From NCBI RefSeq assembly GCF_014641595.1, contig NZ_BMIA01000001.1:1550001-1614000 (forward strand): a stretch of 64,000 bases of DNA, in the 5' to 3' direction. Shown here in pieces: positions 44,380 to 53,386 of this stretch. Both the position numbers and the translations under genes were made by a program. This DNA is from Dyadobacter endophyticus (GTDB lineage Bacteria > Bacteroidota > Bacteroidia > Cytophagales > Spirosomataceae). The first letter of the stretch is position 1, and every line of letters starts with the position of its first letter. The notes under the pieces were generated by a model that worked only from the letters and a program-made list of their open reading frames with translations, was not told the DNA's origin and searched no databases.

Positions 44380-45507
44380 TTATATCGTGATACGCCTGCT
44401 ACGCGCGGTGATCTTCCATTCATCCGTCACATTGCCGTCTTCAATGACTGTTGCGAAATCGTGCAGTGCCACGGTTGGGCAAATGTGGTAGGGGAGTGCG
44501 TAAAAGACATCGCCGATCTGGACGCTCTCCCATACATCGTTACTCACCTGCAACACACCGTGCTCTTCGCTTTGGCTGAGCAATGTGTAATCGGGCAGGT
44601 TGAGCAAACGCAGACGGTTTTCAATCGGGTTTTCGGCAGCAATCGCCTTATGGCCGAGGTCGATGGTGAGAATGCCCGGAGTCGGTTTGGAAACGACCCG
44701 GGTCAGTATTAATGCGGCGTGCTCAAATGGCTGGCCGTCGAACCGGTCACCGTAGCCCCAATCCCAAAGTACGTTCGTGCCGGGGCTGAGGTAAACCTCG
44801 GGGCGCAACGCATGTACGGTAAATGACGGTGAGCCGCCGACGATGATCATCGGTTCATAGCCGCATTCGGTTTCAATGCGGTCGAGCAACGGAAGCGCCT
44901 GTTCGTAGGCCTCGTCGGCCGCGGCCTTGCGCTCGGAAAACTCCGGATTACGAATATGGCCGTCGTAAATATGCACGCCACCGAAAGATAATCCATCCAG
45001 ACCGCTCACGAATCGGTACAGGGAAAGCAACGACTCGTCTGTGGCGTGCCCGGTGCGGTTCATACCATTGTTGACATCCAGAAAAACCGCCGAGCGCAGC
45101 CCGCGCTCACGCGACGCTTCGCTCAGTAACGTGGCAGTTTGCTCGTTGTCGACAAGGGAAGCGAAGGTGGTATCGGGAAACATGTTGCGCAATGCAAAAA
45201 GCCGGTCGATATTCGGGCCGACGAGCTGGTAGGCGATCAATACCCACGGCGCGCCCGCGGTCGCGACCATTTCGGCCTCGGCGATCGTGGCGCATTTAAA
45301 TTTTGAAATACCGGCAGAAAGCTGCATTGCGACGATTTCCGGGCATTTATGGGTTTTAACATGGGGCACCAGCCGTTCTGCGGAACGCTGCCCGGACGAG
45401 CCAGCAATGTTCACCATGCTGCGGATATTGCTCTCGATACGGCCCTTGTAGAACAGGAGTGATGGAGAAATTACTTCCCCGGGGTTGGTTAGCTGGTACC
45501 AGGACAT
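44380..45507 (-). CDS. PLP-dependent D-threonine aldolase/D-serine dehydratase family enzyme
   Basis: The start at 45507 is used because the longer frame to 45567 translates the repeat DNA. The 375-residue product has an alanine-racemase-like N-terminal barrel with the PLP lysine K51 in VPHVKTHKCPE and the C-terminal metal-binding domain ending LPYHICPTVALHD. The family includes D-threonine aldolase, eukaryotic-type D-serine dehydratase and D-threo-3-hydroxyaspartate dehydratase. The metal pair here is H341 and C343; from memory, His-x-Cys is found in the dehydratases and His-x-Asp in the aldolases, so a dehydratase is slightly favoured. A Rid protein upstream, which removes enamine products of such dehydratases, agrees with this. 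Confidence 0.87.
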   Translation of the reverse strand: MSWYQLTNPGEVISPSLLFYKGRIESNIRSMVNIAGSSGQRSAERLVPHVKTHKCPEIVAMQLSAGISKFKCATIAEAEMVATAGAPWVLIAYQLVGPNIDRLFALRNMFPDTTFASLVDNEQTATLLSEASRERGLRSAVFLDVNNGMNRTGHATDESLLSLYRFVSGLDGLSFGGVHIYDGHIRNPEFSERKAAADEAYEQALPLLDRIETECGYEPMIIVGGSPSFTVHALRPEVYLSPGTNVLWDWGYGDRFDGQPFEHAALILTRVVSKPTPGILTIDLGHKAIAAENPIENRLRLLNLPDYTLLSQSEEHGVLQVSNDVWESVQIGDVFYALPYHICPTVALHDFATVIEDGNVTDEWKITARSRRITI

Positions 45508-45512
45508 GTTTT

Positions 45513-45600
45513 TAATTTTGAATGACCGAATGATTGAATGACTGAATAATGGAAAGGACTCTGCCAATTCAATGATTCAGTCATTCAATCATTCAAAATT
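45513..45600. repeat. GAATGA-type repeat with inverted copies, unit 2
   Basis: AATTTTGAATGA with further GAATGATT and GAATGACT words (45514-45551) is mirrored by CATTCAAAATT with the complementary words (45565-45600). One arm has an extra 8-base unit. The element fills the gap between the aldolase-family gene and the Rid gene and reaches the Rid stop codon. Confidence 0.75.
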
Positions 45601-46075
45601 ACTTTTCTTCAAGCTCAAACATCGCCTCGATCTCCACCGGGATGTTATCAGGCAATGTACCCATTCCTACGGCGCTTCTTACACCGATACCGTTTTCTTC
45701 GCCCCATACTTTCGCGAAGAGTTCGCTGCATCCGTTGATGATATAGGGATGTCTTTCAAAATCCGTCGTGCCGTTTACCATGCCGAGCACCTTAATCACT
45801 CTTTTCACACGGTTGAGGCTGCCAAGATTGGCTTTCAGCGTGGACAAAATAGCCAGACCTACCTGACGTGCAGCGAGTTTGCCCTGTTCTGCATCGAGGT
45901 CTTTACCAATACGGCCTTTAATGAGCGAGCCGTCGTCCTGCACAGTGCCGTGGCCGGAAACGTAAACCCAGCGCTTGTCGACGATCAATAAAGGTTTATA
46001 AACGCCAACCGGTTTCGGTGCGGGAGGGAGGTTGAGGCCAAGAGCCGCGAAATTTGATTCTGGTGTATTGTCCAT
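45599..46075 (-). CDS. Rid (YjgF/YER057c/UK114) family protein
   Basis: The 158-residue product has the Rid fold signatures WVYVSGHGTVQDDGS, LAARQVGLAILSTLKANLGSL, VLGMVNGTTDFERHPYIINGCSELF, and VRSAVGMGTLPDNIPVEIEA, which includes the arginine that binds the imine in RidA. It is about 30 residues longer than RidA and belongs to a side branch. Such proteins hydrolyse reactive 2-aminoacrylate made by PLP dehydratases. Its neighbour is exactly such an enzyme. Three related palindromes lie directly upstream. Confidence 0.88.
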   Translation of the reverse strand: MDNTPESNFAALGLNLPPAPKPVGVYKPLLIVDKRWVYVSGHGTVQDDGSLIKGRIGKDLDAEQGKLAARQVGLAILSTLKANLGSLNRVKRVIKVLGMVNGTTDFERHPYIINGCSELFAKVWGEENGIGVRSAVGMGTLPDNIPVEIEAMFELEEK

Positions 46076-46085
46076 AGTAGTTGCG

Positions 46086-46260
46086 TCTTTTCCGTTAAAA
46101 CGGACGGGTATTGATTGGGAATTGATTTTGAACGATAATATAAAGAGTATAAAAAGCGTATCTGAATACCCTCTTCCAAATTGAAAAAATCCATTACCGT
46201 CCGTTTAAACGGGCGGTATTGACTAAAACTCTTTATTACCGTCCGTTTTAACGGACGGTA
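46086..46260. promoter_or_regulatory. Three copies of the palindrome CCGTTWWAACGG
   Basis: The 12-base core CCGTTNNAACGG occurs at 46092-46103, 46201-46212 and 46243-46254. In the two distal copies it is embedded in a 24-base palindrome (46195-46218 and 46237-46260) that begins TACCGTCC and ends GGACGGTA or GGGCGGTA. These two are spaced 42 bases apart, about four helical turns. All lie between the permease gene and the Rid gene. They look like operators for the Rid-aldolase-dipeptidase operon, though no regulator gene is adjacent. Confidence 0.65.
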
Positions 46261-46282
46261 TGCGGACTAGGGTTTAATTTAC

Positions 46283-47587
46283 TCAGACGAACAAATTTAG
46301 CACCAAAACGCCCAGTAAGCCCATTATTGACACAATAGTTTCCATTACCGACCAGGTGAGGATTGTGTCTTTGATGCTCAGATTGAAGTATTCTTTGAAG
46401 AGCCAGAAGCCACCGTCGTTGAGGTGGGAGAACATCAGACTGCCAGATCCGATGGCGAGTACGAGCAATTCCGCGGGGACGCCTGCATTGGCAAGCAGGG
46501 GGGCGAGAATACCAACGGTTGTAAGCCCGGCAACGGTGGCAGAACCGACACAGACGCGGATTACCGCCGCAATGGCCCAGCTTAGCAGGAGCGGGGAGAT
46601 GTCCATTCCTTTGAGGCTCTCGGCAATGTAGGTACTCACGCCGCTGGCTGTCATGATTTCTTTAAATACACCTGCTCCCGCGATGATCAGCAAAATGGTG
46701 GAAACGCCTTTGAAAGCTTCTTCCATTGATTTGCTCACCTTTTTCATGCTCATGCCACGTTTTACACCCAGTACATAGGCCGCAAAAAGCACCGAAACGA
46801 GCATTCCGAAATAGGGCTCTGCCAGCAATCCGATTAGTTTGTTATCAGGATAAACGCGTTTTACACCTGACATGGCAGTGAGTAGAAATACCGGAAGCAA
46901 TGCAGTAACGATGCTGATTGCCAATCCCGGGAGTTCGGAAGCGGGGCGGGGTTTTACATCGAACAGGTCTTCGTCGGGTTTTGGCTGGAAACGTTTCAAT
47001 GTCTTCCCAAAAATAGGGCCGGCTACGGCGATAGCGGGTAGCGAAACGATCATTCCATAGAATAGGGTCTTACCCAGGTCGGCATGCAGCTGGCTGGCGA
47101 TCGCGGCTGGGGAAGGGTGGGGTGGGAGGTACCCGTGCGCTACGGATAACGCCGATAACATTGGAATACCTATATATAATAATGGTAACCTTGCGGTTGC
47201 ACTGATCATGAAAATCAGCGGGATCACGATGACAAAACCTGCGTTATAAAACAATGGAATACCTATCACAAATCCGGCAAGCGCCATACCCCATTGAATG
47301 TATTTTTGACCAAAAAGACTGATAAGCGCATCGGTAATGCGCTGCGCGGCCCCACTGTCCGCCACCATTTTCCCCAGCATCGCCCCGAACCCGACAATGA
47401 GCACCAGGTCTCCGAGCGTCCCTCCCACGCCCTTCTGAATAGCCTTGCTCACCGTGTCCACATCCAGCCCGCTCGCGAATCCCAAAGCGATGGAAACCAG
47501 CAGGAAAGAGATGAAAGTGTCGATTTTAAGCCAGGCAATAAGTAAAATGAGCGCGAGGATTGCGATAAAGGTTAATAGTAAAGGCAT
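46283..47587 (-). CDS. GntP-family permease (gluconate or D-serine type)
   Basis: The 434-residue product has about twelve hydrophobic segments and the GntP family hallmarks LIVGFGAMLGKMVADSGAAQRI, HGYLPPHPSPAAIA and IGSGSLMFSHLNDGGFWLFKEYF. Family members take up gluconate and related acids, or D-serine (DsdX). Because the next three genes encode Rid, a D-threonine aldolase/D-serine dehydratase family enzyme and a dipeptidase active on D-residues, a D-hydroxyamino acid is the preferred guess here. It is the first gene of the minus-strand group, separated from the others by the operator-like palindromes. Confidence 0.9.
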   Translation of the reverse strand: MPLLLTFIAILALILLIAWLKIDTFISFLLVSIALGFASGLDVDTVSKAIQKGVGGTLGDLVLIVGFGAMLGKMVADSGAAQRITDALISLFGQKYIQWGMALAGFVIGIPLFYNAGFVIVIPLIFMISATARLPLLYIGIPMLSALSVAHGYLPPHPSPAAIASQLHADLGKTLFYGMIVSLPAIAVAGPIFGKTLKRFQPKPDEDLFDVKPRPASELPGLAISIVTALLPVFLLTAMSGVKRVYPDNKLIGLLAEPYFGMLVSVLFAAYVLGVKRGMSMKKVSKSMEEAFKGVSTILLIIAGAGVFKEIMTASGVSTYIAESLKGMDISPLLLSWAIAAVIRVCVGSATVAGLTTVGILAPLLANAGVPAELLVLAIGSGSLMFSHLNDGGFWLFKEYFNLSIKDTILTWSVMETIVSIMGLLGVLVLNLFV

Positions 47588-47869
47588 AGGTGAAATTGTC
47601 GAAAATTAAGCTTTTGCTAATAAGTTGGAAGAACGGGATTTTTAATGATAGATGCCAATTTAGTTTTCCCGCGGATATTTCTGGCAGGTAATGGACGGAT
47701 AGTCACGGATATACGCCCCGGGGGCCGAAATAGCACAAAAGATAGTTTGTTAGAATGCTTTAAAATAGCGAAATTTGACTTTTTAGTACCAACAAGATTG
47801 TATTAATCCGCTGGGCAATTGAATCTATCGGTTAGCCCAACTTAAATTTTGATTCTTTTCTAATTCTTT

Positions 47870-50500
47870 ATGGCAGAATCTTCTGGTGAAAACATTATCC
47901 CGATTAATATCGAGGATGAAATGCGTGGAGCCTACATCGATTACTCGATGTCCGTTATTATCTCCCGCGCTTTGCCCGACGTTCGCGATGGTCTGAAACC
48001 CGTTCACCGGCGGGTCCTTTATGGAATGGACGATCTGGGCGTAAGCTACAACCGGGCCCATAAGAAGTCGGCTCGTATTGTGGGTGAAGTTTTGGGTAAA
48101 TATCACCCGCATGGCGACTCCTCCGTTTATAATACGATGGTGCGTATGGCCCAGCCATGGTCGTTGCGCTACCCGCTTGTCGATGGTCAGGGTAACTTCG
48201 GATCTGTCGACGGCGACAACCCGGCGGCAATGCGTTATACCGAAGCCAGGCTGAAAAGAATTGCCGACGAGCTGCTTGCTGATCTCAACAAAGACACGGT
48301 TGACTTCCAGCCCAACTTCGATGACTCGTTGAGCGAACCTACGGTCCTGCCTGCTAAATTCCCGAACCTGCTTGTTAACGGATCGTCCGGTATCGCGGTA
48401 GGTATGGCCACCAACATGGCGCCGCACAACCTGACCGAGGTAGTGGACGGCGTGCTCGCTTACATCGACAACAACGACATTACGATCCCGGAACTGATGG
48501 AGCATGTAAAAGCTCCTGACTTCCCGACGGGTGGTATCATTTATGGTTACAATGGCGTACGTTCTGCAATGGAAACAGGCCGTGGCAGCATCATCATGCG
48601 TTCCAAGGCGCAATTTGAGGTTTCCAAGACCGGGCGCGAGCAGATCATCGTAACCGAAATTCCCTACATGATCAACAAAGCGGCGATGATCGAACGGATC
48701 GCGTCGCTGATCAACGATAAGAAACTCGACGGCATTTCCGACATCCGCGATGAATCGGACCGTGAGGGTATGCGCATTGTTTTCGACTTGAAAAAAGATG
48801 CTATACCTAATATTGTATTGAACCACTTGTACAAATACACGCCGTTGCAGACCTCTTTCGGGGTGAACAACGTCGCGCTTGTAAAGGGACGCCCGGTTTT
48901 GCTGAACCTGAAAGACCTGATCAAGCATTACGTGGATCACCGGATTGTGGTTATTACCCGCCGGACCGAATATGAACTGCGCGAAGCGGAAAAACGCGCA
49001 CACATTCTGCAAGGTTTGCTGATCGCACTCGATAACCTCGACGCGGTGATCTCACTGATCCGCGCAGCCCGTGACCCGGAAACTGCGAAGAACGGATTGA
49101 TGGAGCAATTCAGCTTATCGGAAATCCAGGCGCGCGCGATACTTGAAATGCGTCTGCAACGTCTGACCGGTCTTGAAAGAGAGAAGATCGTGAAGGAATA
49201 TGAAGAGATCATGGTCCTGATCGCCGACTTGAAAGACATTCTTGCCAATGAATTCCGTAAGTTCGAGATCATCAAAACCGAGCTGACCGATATTAAGGAA
49301 CGCTACGGTGATGCACGCAGAACGAAAATCGAGTTCTCGGCGGAGGAATTCAGCGACGAAGATATGATCGCCGATGAGGAAATGCTCATTACCATTTCCA
49401 AGGAAGGATATATCAAACGTACGCCGCTTTCGGAATACCGTACGCAAACAAGGGGAGGAGTTGGTTCACGCGGTGTGAAAACCAAAGACACCGATTTCAC
49501 CGAGCATTTGTTCTCTGCGACAATGCTTAACTACCTGTTGATATTCACCGAATACGGTAAGTTGTTCTGGATGAAGGTTTACGAGGTGCCCGAAGGAAGC
49601 AAAACTTCCAAAGGCCGCCCGATCCAGAACCTCATCAGCCTTGAAGGCGGTGACTCGATCCGGTCGGTTATCAATGTGAAGACGCTCTCGGATGAGGATT
49701 ATATCAACAATAATTACCTCATTATGTGTACCGAGCAGGGCACCATTAAAAAGACTTTGCTCGAAGCATATTCACGTCCGCGTACAAACGGTATCATCGC
49801 GATTTCGATCAATGAAGGCGACCGCTTGCTGAACGTTGCGTTAACCAACGGTGACAACGACATCGTGATCGCGTCGGCTGCCGGTAGGGCGGTCCGCTTC
49901 AACGAAAAGGGCGTGCGACCAATGGGACGTACCGCTGCCGGTGTTCGTGGTATCAACCTGAACGATCCCGACAATAAAGTGATCGGTATGGTATGTATCA
50001 GCCGCGAGGATGCCCAATTGCTTGTTGTTTCTGAAAATGGTTTTGGGAAGCGCTCTGCAATAGAAAGTTATCGGGTAACAAATCGTGGTGGTAAAGGAGT
50101 CTCGACCATGAATGCAACCGACAAGGTAGGCAAGCTGGTGGCGATTCGCGAAGTTACCGAAGAAGACGACCTGATGATCATCACACGTAACGGTATCGCT
50201 ATCAGAATGAGCGTGCTTGATATCCGTCAGGCAGGACGTAATACCCAAGGCGTGAAACTGATCCGTCTGAACAGCTCGGATGAGATCACATCGGTAACCC
50301 GTATTCTGAAAGATCCGGATGAGAAAGCCGAAGATGAATTGGACGAAGATGGAAACGTAGTTCCAAAACCGGTAGCGCAGGTTGAAGGCGCATTGGCAGA
50401 AGATGTGTTGGTTACAGACGAGTTGGATGAGGAAGACGAGGATGTCGCTGACGACGAAGAGGAGGACGATGAAGAGCCTTCCGACGACGCAGAGGCATGA
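47870..50500 (+). CDS. gyrA: DNA gyrase subunit A
   Basis: The 876-residue product has the breakage-reunion domain with the catalytic tyrosine Y123 ([10 protein letters not shown]) and the quinolone-determining segment [20 protein letters not shown], in which S84 matches E. coli S83 and N88 matches E. coli D87. The C-terminal DNA-wrapping pinwheel is complete and contains a GyrA-box variant NRGGKG (R739). The last 40 residues are almost wholly acidic, as in many GyrA proteins. The wrapping domain and box distinguish it from ParC. It introduces negative supercoils together with GyrB. Confidence 0.97.
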   Translation: MAESSGENIIPINIEDEMRGAYIDYSMSVIISRALPDVRDGLKPVHRRVLYGMDDLGVSYNRAHKKSARIVGEVLGKYHPHGDSSVYNTMVRMAQPWSLRYPLVDGQGNFGSVDGDNPAAMRYTEARLKRIADELLADLNKDTVDFQPNFDDSLSEPTVLPAKFPNLLVNGSSGIAVGMATNMAPHNLTEVVDGVLAYIDNNDITIPELMEHVKAPDFPTGGIIYGYNGVRSAMETGRGSIIMRSKAQFEVSKTGREQIIVTEIPYMINKAAMIERIASLINDKKLDGISDIRDESDREGMRIVFDLKKDAIPNIVLNHLYKYTPLQTSFGVNNVALVKGRPVLLNLKDLIKHYVDHRIVVITRRTEYELREAEKRAHILQGLLIALDNLDAVISLIRAARDPETAKNGLMEQFSLSEIQARAILEMRLQRLTGLEREKIVKEYEEIMVLIADLKDILANEFRKFEIIKTELTDIKERYGDARRTKIEFSAEEFSDEDMIADEEMLITISKEGYIKRTPLSEYRTQTRGGVGSRGVKTKDTDFTEHLFSATMLNYLLIFTEYGKLFWMKVYEVPEGSKTSKGRPIQNLISLEGGDSIRSVINVKTLSDEDYINNNYLIMCTEQGTIKKTLLEAYSRPRTNGIIAISINEGDRLLNVALTNGDNDIVIASAAGRAVRFNEKGVRPMGRTAAGVRGINLNDPDNKVIGMVCISREDAQLLVVSENGFGKRSAIESYRVTNRGGKGVSTMNATDKVGKLVAIREVTEEDDLMIITRNGIAIRMSVLDIRQAGRNTQGVKLIRLNSSDEITSVTRILKDPDEKAEDELDEDGNVVPKPVAQVEGALAEDVLVTDELDEEDEDVADDEEEDDEEPSDDAEA

Positions 50501-50502
50501 TT

Positions 50503-50535
50503 TTTGTAAAATTTATATTAATTGATTTATATTTA
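50503..50535 (+). promoter_or_regulatory. Promoter of the TPR protein gene
   Basis: TTTG at 50503-50506 and TATATTTA at 50528-50535 are separated by 21 bases, close to the Bacteroidota pattern TTTG-N19-21-TAnnTTTG (one mismatch). It is 38 bases before the start at 50573. Confidence 0.4.
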
Positions 50536-50572
50536 GAACTCGAACAATCAATCACAACCAAAGTTAATATTT

Positions 50573-52030
50573 ATGAAAAAACTGTTTTTTGTTTCTGCAC
50601 TTAGCCTGTTCGGCTGTGCTGCGATAGCGCAGGACGCTGTGAACAAGGCTTTGGTAGATGGATTTCGTAAGGAAAAGGAGAAAAGCGATAAAGATGCCAG
50701 TGACCCGAAAGCAAGTGCCAAAGCCGCTTTTTGGCTGGAACGCGCTAAACTTTATGAAAACATAGCCCTACAAGGTTCAGAAGTAGATTCTAGTGCAGCA
50801 AAAACGGCTTTGGAAGCCTATAAAAAGGTTGTTGAGCTGGATGTTACGAAGAAAGGGGAGCCAGGGAAATCATCAAAAGAAGCTGCGAATGTTATCGCCG
50901 GCGGTGAAGGAACCCAGCTTTTCAATGCATTCGTAAAACAAGGTGCGGAAAAGTACCAGGCTAAAAACCTGAACGGTGCCTTGGAAATGTTCCAGGCTGC
51001 CCAACAGATCAACAAAAAGGATACTTTGGCATCGCTTTATGGTGGTATCGCGGCACAACAGCTTGATAAAAAGGATGTTGCAAAGGCATCATTTGAAACA
51101 TACGCAGCGAACGGCGGTAAAGATCCCAGCGTATTCTACGGTTTGGCGCAGCTATACCGTTCTGAGCAGAACTTCGACAAAGCGGTGGAGACTTTGAACA
51201 ATGGTTTGAAACAATCTCCGGGAAACAAGGACCTGAAAGCGGAAGTTGTTAACATTTTGCTGGCCTCAGGTAAAGAAGATCAGGCAATCAAAGAACTCGA
51301 AGCTTTGGCAGTAGCCGATCCTAAAAACACCCAAAATGTGGTAAACCTGGCTATTCTGTACGATAACATGTACAGAACATCTACCGACAAAGTGAAGCAA
51401 TTGAACGGTAAAGTAGGTTCGGGTAATAATGCAGTTGCAACCGCTACAAAGGCACTGGATGCCGAAAAAAGTAAGATCGAAGTCTACGACGGCGAAGTAA
51501 AACGTATCGGAGCGTTGATCAAAAAGCAGCCAAAAAATGCCGACCTGAAACGCCAGCTTGCTGATGTGAACGCGAAGAAAAAAGAAAGTGTAGAAGCGAT
51601 TGCTAAACTGGAAGGAGAAGTAAAAGCTGCACAGGAAGCTGCGAAAGGACAAGACGTAGCCGCATTGGAAAAAGAACTTGCTGATGCGAAAGCGAAACAG
51701 AAAGAAGCAAGCGAGAAGGCGGTACTGAATTATAAGAAAGCACTGGAAATCGACGCAACTAACTACGACGCGCTTTACAACCTTGGTGTATTTTATTTCA
51801 ACGAGGCTGTGCAGCTGAAAGGCGAAGTTGATAACATGAATATGACCGAGTACCAGCAACGTGGCAAGGAAGTTGAAGGTCGTGTTTGCGGTAAATTCAA
51901 AAAAGCAAAACCATACTTCGAAAAAGCAATCCAGGCTAAGGACGAAGCGGAAGCTAAGGACAACCTGACCAACCTGAACGGCGTATTGGAACAATTCGCT
52001 GCCAAAGGAGTTGCTTGTATTGAAGAATAG
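50573..52030 (+). CDS. Exported TPR-repeat protein with coiled coil
   Basis: The 485-residue product has a Sec signal (MKKLFFVSALSLFGCAAIAQ), then TPR units (for example residues 125-235: ALEMFQAAQQINKKDTLASLYGGIAAQQ, PSVFYGLAQLYRSEQNFDKAVETLNNGL), a charged coiled coil at about 275-385 rich in Lys, Glu and Ala, and a last TPR unit (AVLNYKKALEIDATNYDALYNLGVFYFN). It is expected in the periplasm as a scaffold. Similar proteins follow gyrA in related Bacteroidota as far as I recall, but the function is unknown. Confidence 0.85.
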   Translation: MKKLFFVSALSLFGCAAIAQDAVNKALVDGFRKEKEKSDKDASDPKASAKAAFWLERAKLYENIALQGSEVDSSAAKTALEAYKKVVELDVTKKGEPGKSSKEAANVIAGGEGTQLFNAFVKQGAEKYQAKNLNGALEMFQAAQQINKKDTLASLYGGIAAQQLDKKDVAKASFETYAANGGKDPSVFYGLAQLYRSEQNFDKAVETLNNGLKQSPGNKDLKAEVVNILLASGKEDQAIKELEALAVADPKNTQNVVNLAILYDNMYRTSTDKVKQLNGKVGSGNNAVATATKALDAEKSKIEVYDGEVKRIGALIKKQPKNADLKRQLADVNAKKKESVEAIAKLEGEVKAAQEAAKGQDVAALEKELADAKAKQKEASEKAVLNYKKALEIDATNYDALYNLGVFYFNEAVQLKGEVDNMNMTEYQQRGKEVEGRVCGKFKKAKPYFEKAIQAKDEAEAKDNLTNLNGVLEQFAAKGVACIEE

Positions 52031-52066
52031 TAAATGTCACGAAGCTCTTGCTTCGCTTACAAGATA

Positions 52067-52098
52067 GAAGAGCGCATCGGGTAATCGATGCGCTCTTC
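52067..52098 (+). terminator. Hairpin after the TPR gene
   Basis: GAAGAGCGCATCG at 52067-52079 and its exact complement at 52086-52098 form a 13-base stem with a 6-base loop. The following GTTTAGG is a weak T-run. It lies 37 bases after the stop codon. Confidence 0.75.
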
Positions 52099-52380
52099 GT
52101 TTAGGAATATCTATTTAACATAATATAAATTATACAACAGGTCGACTCAAAAGTATGAGAGTATGGGACCGCTTGACAATGTTGACAAATACGACGATCT
52201 GTAAGTAAGCTTATACTTGGATGGGCACTAGATTTTGCTATCCTGTCTCAGATATCGAATCGTAAATTTTGTGAAAATCTCAGGCTGCGTGTTTAATGGT
52301 TTCTCTGAGTTAATTCACTGTAATTGAGCATTATTTCAAGGCTTTTGCAGTCTTCAAAATTAACCTGTGGAAATTCAAAA

Positions 52381-52439
52381 TTGCCTGGAAATGCTGATTT
52401 GAAGGCTTTTTGAGCATTTCAAACAGCATTTCCAGGCAA
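52381..52439 (-). terminator. Long inverted repeat, probable terminator of the isomerase operon
   Basis: TTGCCTGGAAATGCTG at 52381-52396 pairs exactly with CAGCATTTCCAGGCAA at 52424-52439. The inner part (ATTTGAA and TTTCAAA) extends the stem. It lies 38 bases after the stop codon of the minus-strand isomerase gene. The T-run is modest. Confidence 0.6.
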
Positions 52440-52476
52440 TTATCAGAGGAAAATCTCAAAATACTTTGCTTCCGTA

Positions 52477-53361
52477 TCACGCAATATCGCAAATCTTCAC
52501 ACACTGGGCCAAAGAAGCCAGCGGCTCGCGCTTCGGAATGAACTCCTGTGCGACGAATCCGTTGAAACCGGTTTCGACGATCGCTTTCATGATCGCCGGG
52601 TAGTACAGTTCCTGGCCTTCGTCGATTTCGTTGCGGCCTGGAACGCCGCCGGTGTGGTAATGGCCGATGTATTTGTGGTATTGCTTAATGGTCGCGATAA
52701 CGTCGCCTTCCATGATCGACATGTGGTAAATGTCGTAGAGCAACTTGAAGTTTTCGGAACCAACCATTTCACAAAGTCCTGCGCCCCAGGCTGTGTGGTC
52801 GCACATGTAGTCGCGGTGATTGACTTTGCTATTGAGCAATTCCATGATCATCGTAATGCCATGCTTTTCAGCTGACGGCATCAGGCGGCGCAGACCAACG
52901 GCACAATTCCGCATACCGTCGTAGTCGGACATGCCGCGGCGATTTCCCGAAAAGCAGATGACGGTTTTATAACCAGCTTCTTTCAGTTTTGGAAAAATGT
53001 CCTCGTAACTTTTGACAAGTTCATCGTGCAAGGCCAAGTCGTTGAAACCTTTTTCGATACCCATACCTGCGCCGTTAGGCAACGCGCACGTGAGCCCGTA
53101 CTTTTTCAAGGTCGGCCAGTCTTCCGGTCCGAGGAGTTCTATGGACGTGATCCCGATCTTCTTACATTCCTGTGCGAAAGTGTCGAGCGGAATTTTACCG
53201 TAGCACCATTTGCAAACCGAGTGGTTAATCTTACCATTCAGTTTAGCACCCAGTACTGATTCATTTTTTGCGAAAACTTCCGAAATAGACATCATTCCGG
53301 CAGCTGCTCCTGCGGCTGTTCCCGCTGCAATATTTTTTAACGCGTTTCGTCTCGTTGGCAT
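52477..53361 (-). CDS. Tat-exported hydroxypyruvate isomerase-like TIM-barrel protein, copy 2
   Basis: The 294-residue product begins with a twin-arginine-like signal (TRRNALKNIAAGTAAGAAAG). The rest is a xylose-isomerase-like barrel related to Hyi and sugar epimerases, with likely metal ligands E174 (MELLNSKVNH), D210 (LLYDIYHM), a histidine in GHYHTGG and E273 (AQEFIP). It is closely similar to the next gene, from which it is separated by 25 bases, so it arose by tandem duplication. An exported enzyme of this fold probably acts on a free sugar or ketosugar; hydroxypyruvate is only the family name. Confidence 0.85.
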   Translation of the reverse strand: MPTRRNALKNIAAGTAAGAAAGMMSISEVFAKNESVLGAKLNGKINHSVCKWCYGKIPLDTFAQECKKIGITSIELLGPEDWPTLKKYGLTCALPNGAGMGIEKGFNDLALHDELVKSYEDIFPKLKEAGYKTVICFSGNRRGMSDYDGMRNCAVGLRRLMPSAEKHGITMIMELLNSKVNHRDYMCDHTAWGAGLCEMVGSENFKLLYDIYHMSIMEGDVIATIKQYHKYIGHYHTGGVPGRNEIDEGQELYYPAIMKAIVETGFNGFVAQEFIPKREPLASLAQCVKICDIA

Positions 53362-53386
53362 AGTGTAAATTGTTGAATATCAGTCT

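Larger units (their letters stand above)
52031..52476. other. Intergenic region between convergent genes
   Basis: The gap carries a terminator at 52067-52098 and a long inverted repeat at 52381-52439. The middle part, 52110-52360, shows no gene, repeat or clear signal. Confidence 0.5.

Noticed and set aside
45508-45567. Upstream extension of the aldolase-family protein to an ATG at 45567
   Set aside because: The added residues are a translation of the GAATGA repeat, so the start at 45507 was used.
47870-50500. Topoisomerase IV subunit A (ParC) instead of GyrA
   Set aside because: The full six-bladed C-terminal wrapping domain with an RGGKG box and the acidic tail fit GyrA.
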